From contig NZ_JADHDX010000008.1 in assembly GCF_016820585.1 (NCBI RefSeq), positions 1 to 64,000 on the forward strand: a stretch of 64,000 nt of DNA, in the 5' to 3' direction. Position numbers and translations under genes: made by a program. Position 1 is the stretch's first letter. Each line of letters opens with the position of its first letter. This document shows positions 18,064 through 25,763 of the stretch, piece after piece. Source of the stretch: Arthrobacter beigongshangensis. Its GTDB lineage: Bacteria > Bacillota > Bacilli > Bacillales_A > Planococcaceae. Below the pieces are notes generated by a model. The model searched no databases. It was not told where the DNA came from and saw only the letters and a list, made by a program, of their open reading frames with translations.

Positions 18064-19436
18064 TTGCCACTCAACCCTTCCAGTACATGTTCAAGTGCCA
18101 TTCCCCGCGAGCCCTTCAACAAAATGATTGAATCAGCTCCCGTCGCGTTTCGAAGCACATCGACTAGTGGTGCATAGTCCTTTTCCGACCACAACAACTG
18201 CGCTTTGACAGTTTGCTCGCTTAATAATGCCCCATGCAACCATTTCATGCGCTGTCCGAACAATAATATCCCCTTCAAGTCCATCTTTAACAACTCGCCT
18301 GCTAGCTGCTCATGGTATTGTCGCTCTTCCGCGCCAAGTTCAAGCATATCAGCCAGAACGACCCACTTGTCTTTGCGTAAGCCCGTCTCTTGAATAAATG
18401 CAAGCGCCGCACGCATCGATGTCGGAGCAGCGTTATAAGCATCATTAATTACTAACGCACCATTTGCCATGACCACCGGCTGCATACGCATATCTGTTAG
18501 CGTTGCATTGCGAAGTGCCATTCGAATTGCCTCTGCCTCAACCGCTAATTCATTAGCGAATAGAATAGCGGCAAGCGCGTTCTTCACTTGATGAGCCCCG
18601 TAAACAGGAATTGTAAACGACTCATTCAATAGCCCTTTCACGGTAAAATGACTGCCTTCATCACTCGACTCAATGTCCTTCAGTGCCAATGTAGCTTCTT
18701 GATCATATCCAAATGAGAGGGCTTCAACGGAAGATTGCTGCTGAACAAGTTCCTGTAACAACGGTTCGTCACCGTCATAAAAAAGCTTGCCACCTTGTTG
18801 CAGTCCGTCAATCATTTCAAATTTCGCCATTGCTATTCCCGCGCGTGAGCCGAGATCTTGCATATGCGCTTCTCCGATATTGGTAATGATGGCGTAATGC
18901 GGTTTTGCCAATTTCGATAAAAATGAAATTTCCCCGAAGCCACTCATACCCATTTCTAGGACAGCAATTTCTGTCTCTTCATCCAACGATAAAATCGTCA
19001 ATGGCAAACCGAGTTCATTATTGAAGTTTCCTTCTGTTTTTTGCACCTTAAAATAAGGTGACAGCACGCTCGCGACAAGATCCTTTGTTGACGTTTTACC
19101 ATTAGACCCTGTAATTCCAATGACTTTACAAGATAGTGTATCCCGATAAGCCCGGGCCATCTCCTGCAATGCAAGTTCGGGATTGTCTACAAATATCAGA
19201 GCCACATTAGCCGGCGGATCCGGTTCATCTGTCATCCATAAAGCAGCAGCTGCCCCTTGTTCAATAGCCTGTTGCACATAGCGGTGTCCATTCACCTGCT
19301 CCCCGCGAAAAGGGATGAACAGATCTCCTGCCTGCACATTCCGAGAGTCAATGGAAACTCCTGTTACAAGCACACCATCCATCTGCTGTCCCGTCGCTTG
19401 TAGCCATTCCGCCAGTTCTGTTAATTTCCGTTTCAT
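18060..19436 (-). CDS. murF: MurF, UDP-MurNAc-tripeptide:D-Ala-D-Ala ligase
   Basis: 458-aa Mur ligase adding D-Ala-D-Ala to the UDP-MurNAc tripeptide in the cytoplasm. ATP-binding loop GITGSNGKTSTK (107-118) and the central FNNELGLPLTIL segment are present, and NDAYNAAPTSMRAAL marks the third domain. The ATG at 19436 is chosen; a GTG four codons upstream is the alternative. It lies 12 nt after ddl, whose product is its substrate. Confidence 0.95.
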   Translation of the reverse strand: MKRKLTELAEWLQATGQQMDGVLVTGVSIDSRNVQAGDLFIPFRGEQVNGHRYVQQAIEQGAAAALWMTDEPDPPANVALIFVDNPELALQEMARAYRDTLSCKVIGITGSNGKTSTKDLVASVLSPYFKVQKTEGNFNNELGLPLTILSLDEETEIAVLEMGMSGFGEISFLSKLAKPHYAIITNIGEAHMQDLGSRAGIAMAKFEMIDGLQQGGKLFYDGDEPLLQELVQQQSSVEALSFGYDQEATLALKDIESSDEGSHFTVKGLLNESFTIPVYGAHQVKNALAAILFANELAVEAEAIRMALRNATLTDMRMQPVVMANGALVINDAYNAAPTSMRAALAFIQETGLRKDKWVVLADMLELGAEERQYHEQLAGELLKMDLKGILLFGQRMKWLHGALLSEQTVKAQLLWSEKDYAPLVDVLRNATGADSIILLKGSRGMALEHVLEGLSGK

Positions 19437-19448
19437 GTTACACCACAC

Positions 19449-20513
19449 TCAATCCATCATATATTGTATGTTTTGTTTTTCTGCATGTCGTTGTATTGCC
19501 AATTCAATTAGTTTGTCGATTAGCTCAGGATACGCTACGCCTGTTTGCTGCCAAAGCAACGGGAACATACTTGTTGGCGTAAAGCCTGGCATCGTGTTCA
19601 CCTCGTTAATGAGCACTTCATCTGCAGCTGTTACAAAGAAGTCTGCACGTACTAGCCCTGAACAATCGAGCACTTTATAAGCGCGCAGCGCCATGTCTGC
19701 CATTGTTTGTGCAACTTCTGCTGATACTTGTGCAGGAATAACCAATTCTGTATTACCGTCTTTATATTTTGCTTCGTAATCATAAAATGCAGTCACTGGT
19801 TTTATTTCTCCAGGTACCGAACAGGCTGGCTCATCATTGCCCATGACGCCCATTTCAATTTCCCGCGCAACAACACCTTGCTCAACAATGATGCGTCGGT
19901 CAAACTTCAGCGCCATATCGACTGCCGCAATCAGACTTTCTCTGTCCGTTGCCTGACTAATGCCGACACTCGATCCAAGATTTGCGGGTTTAACAAACAT
20001 CGGCCAGCTAAGTTCATTTTCCATTTTGTCTATCCATTGTTGACGTTCCTGCACCCAGCCACTACGCAAGAAGAAAACGTAAGGCACTTGTTGTAAATCA
20101 ACCTGTGCAAATAATTGCTTCATAACCACTTTGTCCATTCCTGCCGATGATGCCAGCACACCATTTCCTACATATGGAATATTCATCACTTCAAATAAGC
20201 CTTGCACCGTACCATCTTCCCCATTCGTACCGTGAAGAAGCGGAAAAACAATATCCAACGCTCCACCATTTAAAAAATTGTGGATGCTATCTGGTTTGTC
20301 ATTGCCCTCTCCCGCGAGTCGAAGCTCCTCAAGTGTAACCACTGGCCCTTCGAGCGCTGAACCTCGTCGCCACTCGCCGTCATAAGTAATATAAACTGGA
20401 ATTACTTCATATTTACTAAAGTCCACTGCCTGCGTCACTGCACGCGCTGTCGACAATGACACTTCATGCTCCGCCGACTTTCCCCCATAAACAATACCTA
20501 ATCTCTTTTTCAT
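19449..20513 (-). CDS. ddl: D-alanine--D-alanine ligase
   Basis: 354-aa ATP-grasp ligase. N-terminal VYGGKSAEHEVS, FPLLHGTNGEDGTVQG, the ATP-grasp lysine region PMFVKPANLGSSVG and the C-terminal NEVNTMPGFTPTSMFP Mg-binding/serine loop are all intact. It dimerises D-Ala made by Alr and feeds MurF. First gene of the ddl-murF-esterase operon. Confidence 0.96.
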   Translation of the reverse strand: MKKRLGIVYGGKSAEHEVSLSTARAVTQAVDFSKYEVIPVYITYDGEWRRGSALEGPVVTLEELRLAGEGNDKPDSIHNFLNGGALDIVFPLLHGTNGEDGTVQGLFEVMNIPYVGNGVLASSAGMDKVVMKQLFAQVDLQQVPYVFFLRSGWVQERQQWIDKMENELSWPMFVKPANLGSSVGISQATDRESLIAAVDMALKFDRRIIVEQGVVAREIEMGVMGNDEPACSVPGEIKPVTAFYDYEAKYKDGNTELVIPAQVSAEVAQTMADMALRAYKVLDCSGLVRADFFVTAADEVLINEVNTMPGFTPTSMFPLLWQQTGVAYPELIDKLIELAIQRHAEKQNIQYMMD

Positions 20514-20798
20514 AGTTAACCCTCACTGTCCGTTGATTTTCTATACTTTAGTTTACCATGAATCAACCATTTTCATGAATAATTTAGGGAAGTTTAATCA
20601 ATCACACCTCGGCATAATTGCTTGCAAGTTTAATAACATTTGCCAATCAATCCTCAATTTCTCCACAAGCTTAGCACGCAAGATTCTGCTGGGCAACTTT
20701 GTTATTCCTTAGGCGTCTAATATGAGGATATGCATCTACACGCTCGATGCGTTATACTAATAGATGTTCATATATTACATTAAAGGTGACTTAAAAAA

Positions 20799-22001
20799 AT
20801 GAAATTACCTAATAAACCGAAAGAACGCTTTGACTGGACACTTGCATTTATCTTATTAATCTTTTGTTTAATAAGCTTATTTGCAATTGCCTCCGCACAG
20901 ACGACAGGGCAATATACACTGGCGGGTGTCCCCATAAACTTCATTCCCTCCCAAATTCAATGGTATATCATCGGGACAATCATTATTGCGATTACGATGT
21001 ACTTAGAGCCCGAACAATATAAAAAGGCAGCTTGGGTTATTTACGGCGGTGGTATTTTCCTACTAGCCACTTTGCATTTTCTTCCTGACGGTATGGAACT
21101 TGTTGCGGAAAGAAACGGAGCAAAAAGCTGGTTCCACATTCCTAAAATCGGGAGTATTCAGCCTGCCGAGTTTATGAAAACCTTTTTCATTATTGGCATG
21201 GCACGAATGATCACTACCCACCACGAAAAATTCATTAAGAAAACATTGAAAACAGATTTCTATTTACTTGGTAAAATAATCGTTTTGTTATTTATTCCGT
21301 TGCTATTCATTATGATGCAAACCGATCTTGGTACGGGGCTCGTATTCATCGCGATTACGGCTGCTTTAATTATCGTTTCAGGGATTACTTGGCGCATTAT
21401 CGTGCCGCTCTTTGCCGGAACCGCGGCAATTGGAGTTACGTTGCTGTTATTAGCACTGTATGCACAGAAATTTCTAGAAGATACATTCGGCTTCAAATCA
21501 TACCAAGCCGCAAGGATCTACTCATGGATAGACCCTTATAGCTATGCGTCTGATGAAGGGATGCATCTCATTACATCATTGAACGCCATTGGATCTGGCG
21601 AGATTTTAGGTAAAGGCTATAAAGGTCGCGAAGTATATGTGGCCGAGAGCCATACTGACTTCATTTTCACATCCATTGGGGAAGATTGGGGATTCATCGG
21701 CGCAAGTCTCGTCATTTGTATGTATTTCTTCCTCATCTATCATTTGACGAAAATTACACTTGAATTGAAGGATGCATTCAGTACGTATATTTGTGCGGGA
21801 ATCATTGCTATGATTACGTTCCACGTTTTTGAAAATATCGGTATGACCATTCAGTTGTTGCCGATTACAGGAATCCCACTGCCATTCATCAGTTACGGGG
21901 GAAGCTCGCTGATGGGGAATATGCTGGCAATTGGACTAGTGTTTAGTATGAAGTTCCATCATCGAACGTATATGTTTAGTTCGGATGAGGACGATGAATA
22001 A
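20799..22001 (+). CDS. rodA: RodA-type SEDS glycosyltransferase
   Basis: 400-aa SEDS protein with about ten membrane helices. QPAEFMK, the long extracytoplasmic loop ending in ESHTDFIFTSIGEDWGFIGA, and GIPLPFISYGGSSL are SEDS hallmarks. RodA polymerises lipid II during cell elongation with a class B PBP. It resembles RodA more than FtsW because of size and the loop motif, but paralogue assignment is not certain. AAAGGTGA precedes the ATG by 11 nt. Confidence 0.9.
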   Translation: MKLPNKPKERFDWTLAFILLIFCLISLFAIASAQTTGQYTLAGVPINFIPSQIQWYIIGTIIIAITMYLEPEQYKKAAWVIYGGGIFLLATLHFLPDGMELVAERNGAKSWFHIPKIGSIQPAEFMKTFFIIGMARMITTHHEKFIKKTLKTDFYLLGKIIVLLFIPLLFIMMQTDLGTGLVFIAITAALIIVSGITWRIIVPLFAGTAAIGVTLLLLALYAQKFLEDTFGFKSYQAARIYSWIDPYSYASDEGMHLITSLNAIGSGEILGKGYKGREVYVAESHTDFIFTSIGEDWGFIGASLVICMYFFLIYHLTKITLELKDAFSTYICAGIIAMITFHVFENIGMTIQLLPITGIPLPFISYGGSSLMGNMLAIGLVFSMKFHHRTYMFSSDEDDE

Positions 22002-22034
22002 AAAAACTCCGACAAAATTTTGTCGGAGTTTTTC
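22001..22034. terminator. Bidirectional terminator, rodA / 46-aa gene
   Basis: AAAAAACTCCGACAAAATTT mirrored by AAATTTTGTCGGAGTTTTT: perfect stem with T runs on both strands. Confidence 0.9.
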
Positions 22035-22035
22035 T

Positions 22036-22176
22036 TTATTGCGACTGAATTTGTGGGTCTTGCGCAGGTGGCGCTAGGGCTTTCAGCATTTCCAGACGGG
22101 ATTTCGTCAATGTTGCCGAAACACCCAACTTCGCCAAGTTGGAGATGATCGTTTTCAAATCAACTTCTTTAGCCAT
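22036..22176 (-). CDS. Small hypothetical protein, 46 aa
   Basis: Reading frame of 46 codons starting MAKEVDLKTIISNLAK and ending PQIQSQ, preceded by GAGGTGG 8 nt before the ATG and followed at once by an intrinsic terminator. Predicted soluble, helical, with a Pro/Gln tail. I do not recognise the family. SD, terminator and codon use support a real gene. Confidence 0.7.
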   Translation of the reverse strand: MAKEVDLKTIISNLAKLGVSATLTKSRLEMLKALAPPAQDPQIQSQ

Positions 22177-22420
22177 CTTTTCCACCTCGACCTTTCTATT
22201 AGTTCAAGACGTTTATATACAGATAAAGTTTCTTATTTTCATGGAACTTATTCCATACAATTCCTACTACAATGATACCACTCCTGACCACTTTTAAATC
22301 TTTCAATTATGTTACAAATTATCCCCATTTGTAAATAATTCATACATAGAAGTTTAGTTTGGACACTCTTACGCTTTCGTTGCATACTCCCTCACATCAT
22401 TTGCAAAATACACATATTCT
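22177..22420. other. Intergenic region, nothing further recognised
   Basis: A/T-rich spacer between the divergent 46-aa gene and the MFS gene. Apart from the MFS promoter at its right end no gene, RNA or repeat is visible. Confidence 0.5.
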
Positions 22421-22449
22421 TTGTGCGATTGGGATGCGACGGGTAAAAT
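22421..22449 (+). promoter_or_regulatory. Promoter of MFS gene
   Basis: TTGTGC (22421-22426), 17 bp, TAAAAT (22444-22449), 30 nt upstream of the start. Confidence 0.6.
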
Positions 22450-22479
22450 AGAAATAGTGATTCAAGAGAAAGTGGGGGT

Positions 22480-23655
22480 ATGATGAAAAAAGCAATTCTT
22501 CTACTAATGTCCATCCAATTTTTTGTTTACCTCGGATTCGGAATCATTATTCCGATTCTTCCCGAAGTCATTGTGCAGCAAGGCTTTTCTGAAGTCCATG
22601 TCGGGGGACTTTTAACCATCTACGCACTCGCTTCCTTCTTTACTGCACCGCTTTGGGGGGCATTGTCTGATCGAACGGGCAGAAAAAAGTTAATCATGAT
22701 TGGGCTGCTCGGCTTCAGTATGAGCTTTTTACTGTTTGCGTTATTCATTGAAAATTTACCACTTTTATATGTGTCGCGCGTAGTTGGTGGCGTGTTCTCT
22801 GGCGCTCTCTACACGGCTGTGACTGGATTCGTTGCGGATATGACAGATGAGGAAAATCGTAATAAATATATGGGGCTGCTCGGCATGTCGATAGGTCTTG
22901 GTTTTATTTTCGGACCTGCAATTGGTGGGGTACTTGGCCATTCGAGTCTTCAGCTTCCGTTCATCATATCTGGCGTATTGACTTTACTATTAATGATCTA
23001 CGCGGGAATCATTTTGAGCGAACCGGAACAACGAGGTCAGGCGAATAAACGCGCGTTGCTCCCTAAAGGCGGAGCCATGCTATGGCAATATCGCATTCGC
23101 TTTCTATTCTTATTCTCCTTCATGGTTACATTTTTACTTGCTGGACTGGAGGCTACATTCCAACTGTTCCAAATGACCAAAATTGACATTACGCCCCTTC
23201 AACTCGGTTACTTGTTCATGGCCAGTGGTTTTGTCGATGCTGCCATTCAAGGCGGTGTCGTTCGTCGGGTGAAAAATGGGACCGAAACAACATGGATGAT
23301 TTGTGCACAACTCGTCGCAGCCCTGGGACTTGTCCTCATCCCATTCACATCCAGCCTTATTTGGGCAGGATTCGCGTTGAGCGTTTTCACCGGTGGGAAT
23401 GCACTTGCCCGGACAGTTTTAGTTTCATTGACAACAAAAGAATCCGGTGGCAAATATGGAACGGCAGCTGGAATGGCCTATTCTATGGACAATATGGGAC
23501 GAATTATCGGACCAGTGCTATTCATATCGATTTTCACACAAATGGCTGGCAATATGTATGTTATTTCAGCCGTTCTTGCAGTCCTATCTATCGGTTTGAT
23601 ACTACTGTTTAGACATTCAACTAAAACACTACGTGACTTGAATGTTAATTCCTAA
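22480..23655 (+). CDS. MFS multidrug-type efflux transporter
   Basis: 391 aa, about 12 membrane helices. Motif A between helices 2 and 3 (WGALSDRTGRKKLI) and motif C in helix 5 (GLGFIFGPAIGGVLG) place it among drug:H+ antiporters of the DHA1 type. Substrate unknown. The SD (GTGGGGG) is close to two adjacent ATGs (22480 and 22483). A monocistronic gene with its own promoter. Confidence 0.88.
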   Translation: MMKKAILLLMSIQFFVYLGFGIIIPILPEVIVQQGFSEVHVGGLLTIYALASFFTAPLWGALSDRTGRKKLIMIGLLGFSMSFLLFALFIENLPLLYVSRVVGGVFSGALYTAVTGFVADMTDEENRNKYMGLLGMSIGLGFIFGPAIGGVLGHSSLQLPFIISGVLTLLLMIYAGIILSEPEQRGQANKRALLPKGGAMLWQYRIRFLFLFSFMVTFLLAGLEATFQLFQMTKIDITPLQLGYLFMASGFVDAAIQGGVVRRVKNGTETTWMICAQLVAALGLVLIPFTSSLIWAGFALSVFTGGNALARTVLVSLTTKESGGKYGTAAGMAYSMDNMGRIIGPVLFISIFTQMAGNMYVISAVLAVLSIGLILLFRHSTKTLRDLNVNS

Positions 23656-23663
23656 AAAGAAAT

Positions 23664-23715
23664 AGAACTATCCCCTAAAATCATGAATATGACTTTTCTG
23701 GATAGTTCTCTCTTC
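23664..23715. terminator. Terminator between MFS and HD-GYP genes
   Basis: AGAACTATCC (23664-23673) and GGATAGTTCT (23700-23709) form a 10-bp stem with a large loop between convergent genes; only moderate T runs. Confidence 0.5.
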
Positions 23716-25419
23716 TCATACTTTTTGTACTTCATCAGTCGCAGCTTTCAGGCTGTAAAGTTGCTCATAAATATTTACAGAGCTTTTTGATCCATTTGAA
23801 ATAGATTCCACTAGATCCACTAGATCTTCCTCAATTAAATGTATACTTTCTGTTGTTGGTAAAAAATCGATCACATGTGACGGATGAGGAATTTCCGGTC
23901 GGATAAAGCAAACCCTTTCCACTTTACAGCTTCGCACTAACTCCTGAATACTCTCATAAGACATTTGCCGTTTCACCACAATCGGTAATACACGTTCAAT
24001 GTGTAGCAAACCAATAATTACTTTCAAATAAACAGATTGCTCCAACTTCCCTTTCAAAACAAACAATGTGGTCGTATGATAATGATTTTCTCTTATAAAA
24101 TTGTCTTCAATTTCTTGTAATAATTTTGTTAACAGCGCAATTCGTTTGCGGAACAGCGCATAATTAATCTTTTTGTCCTTCTGTAAAATATCTAATATTC
24201 GATAAGTCGGCATGATTACCTGAATGTAGATTTCCTCCAACCGCAAACCATCAACCAACTTTATATAATCACCCATTACCTGTCGTTCATCACCAACTAA
24301 TAATTTATTCATAAACCCTTTAAAAATCTCTCGAAACGTAGTCGTTTGATAATAAAGCATTTTTGAAATAGTTAGCTTAAAGTCATATGGTAAATCAAAG
24401 CTTCTGGCACTGTTAATACGTTTTACTTTAGGAAGCATAGGCACAGCTTCATTTACCTGTTCAATAATCGCAAGCGAGTTATCCGATAAAAGAACGGTTG
24501 AATTAAGAGGGTAAATGTTAATGAACTCTATAAACTCACTTAATAAATCTGAATCAAATTTGTAGCTCTCACGCAATAAAATTTCTAATGCTTCTGAAGC
24601 ATGTAAAGCCTCTTTGTAAGGACGTTTTAATGTCAGGGCAGAATAGACATCTACAAGATGAAGGATTTTCAGTGCTGTTGACATGTCTTTTCCAGTCAAT
24701 CTTTCAGGATAACCCGAGCCGTCCATTCGCTCATGATGCGATTTAGCATAATGCGCAATACGGTGCTGTCCCAATGAATTCAAAAGTTCATATCCTGCAA
24801 CAGCATGCTTTTGCATCGTCTTGAATTCATCATGGCTCAGCTTCCTCTTACTTTTCAGTAATTCAATCGGGATATAGAGCTTGCCAATATCATGAAATAA
24901 ATAACCTAGAGCTGCTGACTCCAAATTGGCTATTCCCTTAGTCTTCGCAAAAAGTGTTCCCAATACAAAGACATCAAAGGAGTGGATAAATGAGTATTGG
25001 TCAATCTCTTTCAATTGGTACAACTTATCGATAAAATGATTTTCATTATGAATTTTTATAAATAAGTCCATAATAAAGTCCAAGTCGTCAATATTGTCAA
25101 TCTTTTTACCATATCTCTGCTCGGTAACAATTTGCTCAAATGTTTCGCAAAATACGGCTTTGTAGCCTTCATCGATATGTTGACTTATTTCTTCGAGCGA
25201 ATGAACCGTTAGTTCCTCTTCTTTTTCATATTCTTGCTCATCAATTATAGTTATTATTTTTAATTCCTTAATTCTTCTTTTTTTCAACTTCACTAATATT
25301 CCTTCGGTTAAAATTGTATTTTTTGCAATCACTAAGCGACCATTGACAAAAATATCCGATGCCAAGATTTCATTAACCATAACTTCGTTAATATGTTTCT
25401 TAACTGTGCCTGTCTTCAT
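23716..25419 (-). CDS. HD-GYP phosphodiesterase with degenerate B12-binding-like C-terminus
   Basis: 567 aa. The HD-GYP domain (about 140-310) has His146, LFHDIGK (His176-Asp177), His205 and HHERMDGSGYP (228-238), all needed for c-di-GMP hydrolysis. The N-terminal 60 residues resemble the small domain often preceding HD-GYP. Residues about 369-437 (LLVGDERQVMGDYIKLV... LEEIYIQVIMPTY) look like a cobalamin-binding cap domain, followed by a Rossmann-like stretch (450-540) that lacks the DxHxxG cobalamin motif. Monocistronic; upstream is an unusual terminator/leader. The sensory role of the C-terminal part is inferred. Confidence 0.85.
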   Translation of the reverse strand: MKTGTVKKHINEVMVNEILASDIFVNGRLVIAKNTILTEGILVKLKKRRIKELKIITIIDEQEYEKEEELTVHSLEEISQHIDEGYKAVFCETFEQIVTEQRYGKKIDNIDDLDFIMDLFIKIHNENHFIDKLYQLKEIDQYSFIHSFDVFVLGTLFAKTKGIANLESAALGYLFHDIGKLYIPIELLKSKRKLSHDEFKTMQKHAVAGYELLNSLGQHRIAHYAKSHHERMDGSGYPERLTGKDMSTALKILHLVDVYSALTLKRPYKEALHASEALEILLRESYKFDSDLLSEFIEFINIYPLNSTVLLSDNSLAIIEQVNEAVPMLPKVKRINSARSFDLPYDFKLTISKMLYYQTTTFREIFKGFMNKLLVGDERQVMGDYIKLVDGLRLEEIYIQVIMPTYRILDILQKDKKINYALFRKRIALLTKLLQEIEDNFIRENHYHTTTLFVLKGKLEQSVYLKVIIGLLHIERVLPIVVKRQMSYESIQELVRSCKVERVCFIRPEIPHPSHVIDFLPTTESIHLIEEDLVDLVESISNGSKSSVNIYEQLYSLKAATDEVQKV

Positions 25420-25475
25420 TTTAACTGCTCCTCTCCATATTTGTATCCGACTCTAAATATGTATATGAACACGAC

Positions 25476-25513
25476 AAAAAACCGCTAGTACCTTTATCAT
25501 AAGGTCATGCGGT
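25476..25513 (-). terminator. Terminator or leader attenuator upstream of HD-GYP gene
   Basis: Minus strand ACCGC / GCGGT and ACCTT / AAGGT arms followed by T6. It lies 250 nt after the LuxR gene and 57 nt before the HD-GYP gene, so it may end the LuxR transcript or attenuate the HD-GYP transcript. Confidence 0.65.
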
Positions 25514-25763
25514 CTAATATACTATTGACAAATGTTAATAGTTTGTCGAAAAAGTTAGATTATTGTTAAAATACGGCGTTTAATAGTTGGTTCTTATGTC
25601 CTACCACAAGAGATTCTTGCCGCCACAACTGTTTTCCCATAAATATAATCATTAAAAAATCTCTTTACTGTTAAGTATGCTATTCAGTAAAGCTCCCCCT
25701 ATGTGCAATTGTTTAACCTGATCCACGACCATCGCAAAAAGCCATGATGCATGTAAATAGTCG
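25514..25763. other. Intergenic region, partly palindromic, no gene seen
   Basis: A/T-rich 250-bp spacer between the LuxR and HD-GYP genes. TTGACAAA (25547-25554) and TTTGTC (25564 onwards) form an imperfect dyad that could be an operator. No ORF with an SD and no known riboswitch fold was recognised. Confidence 0.4.

Noticed and set aside
25553..25600. Plus-strand promoter TTGTCG-18-TAAAAT in the LuxR/HD-GYP gap
   Set aside because: No gene or terminator downstream on that strand; A/T-rich background makes chance likely.
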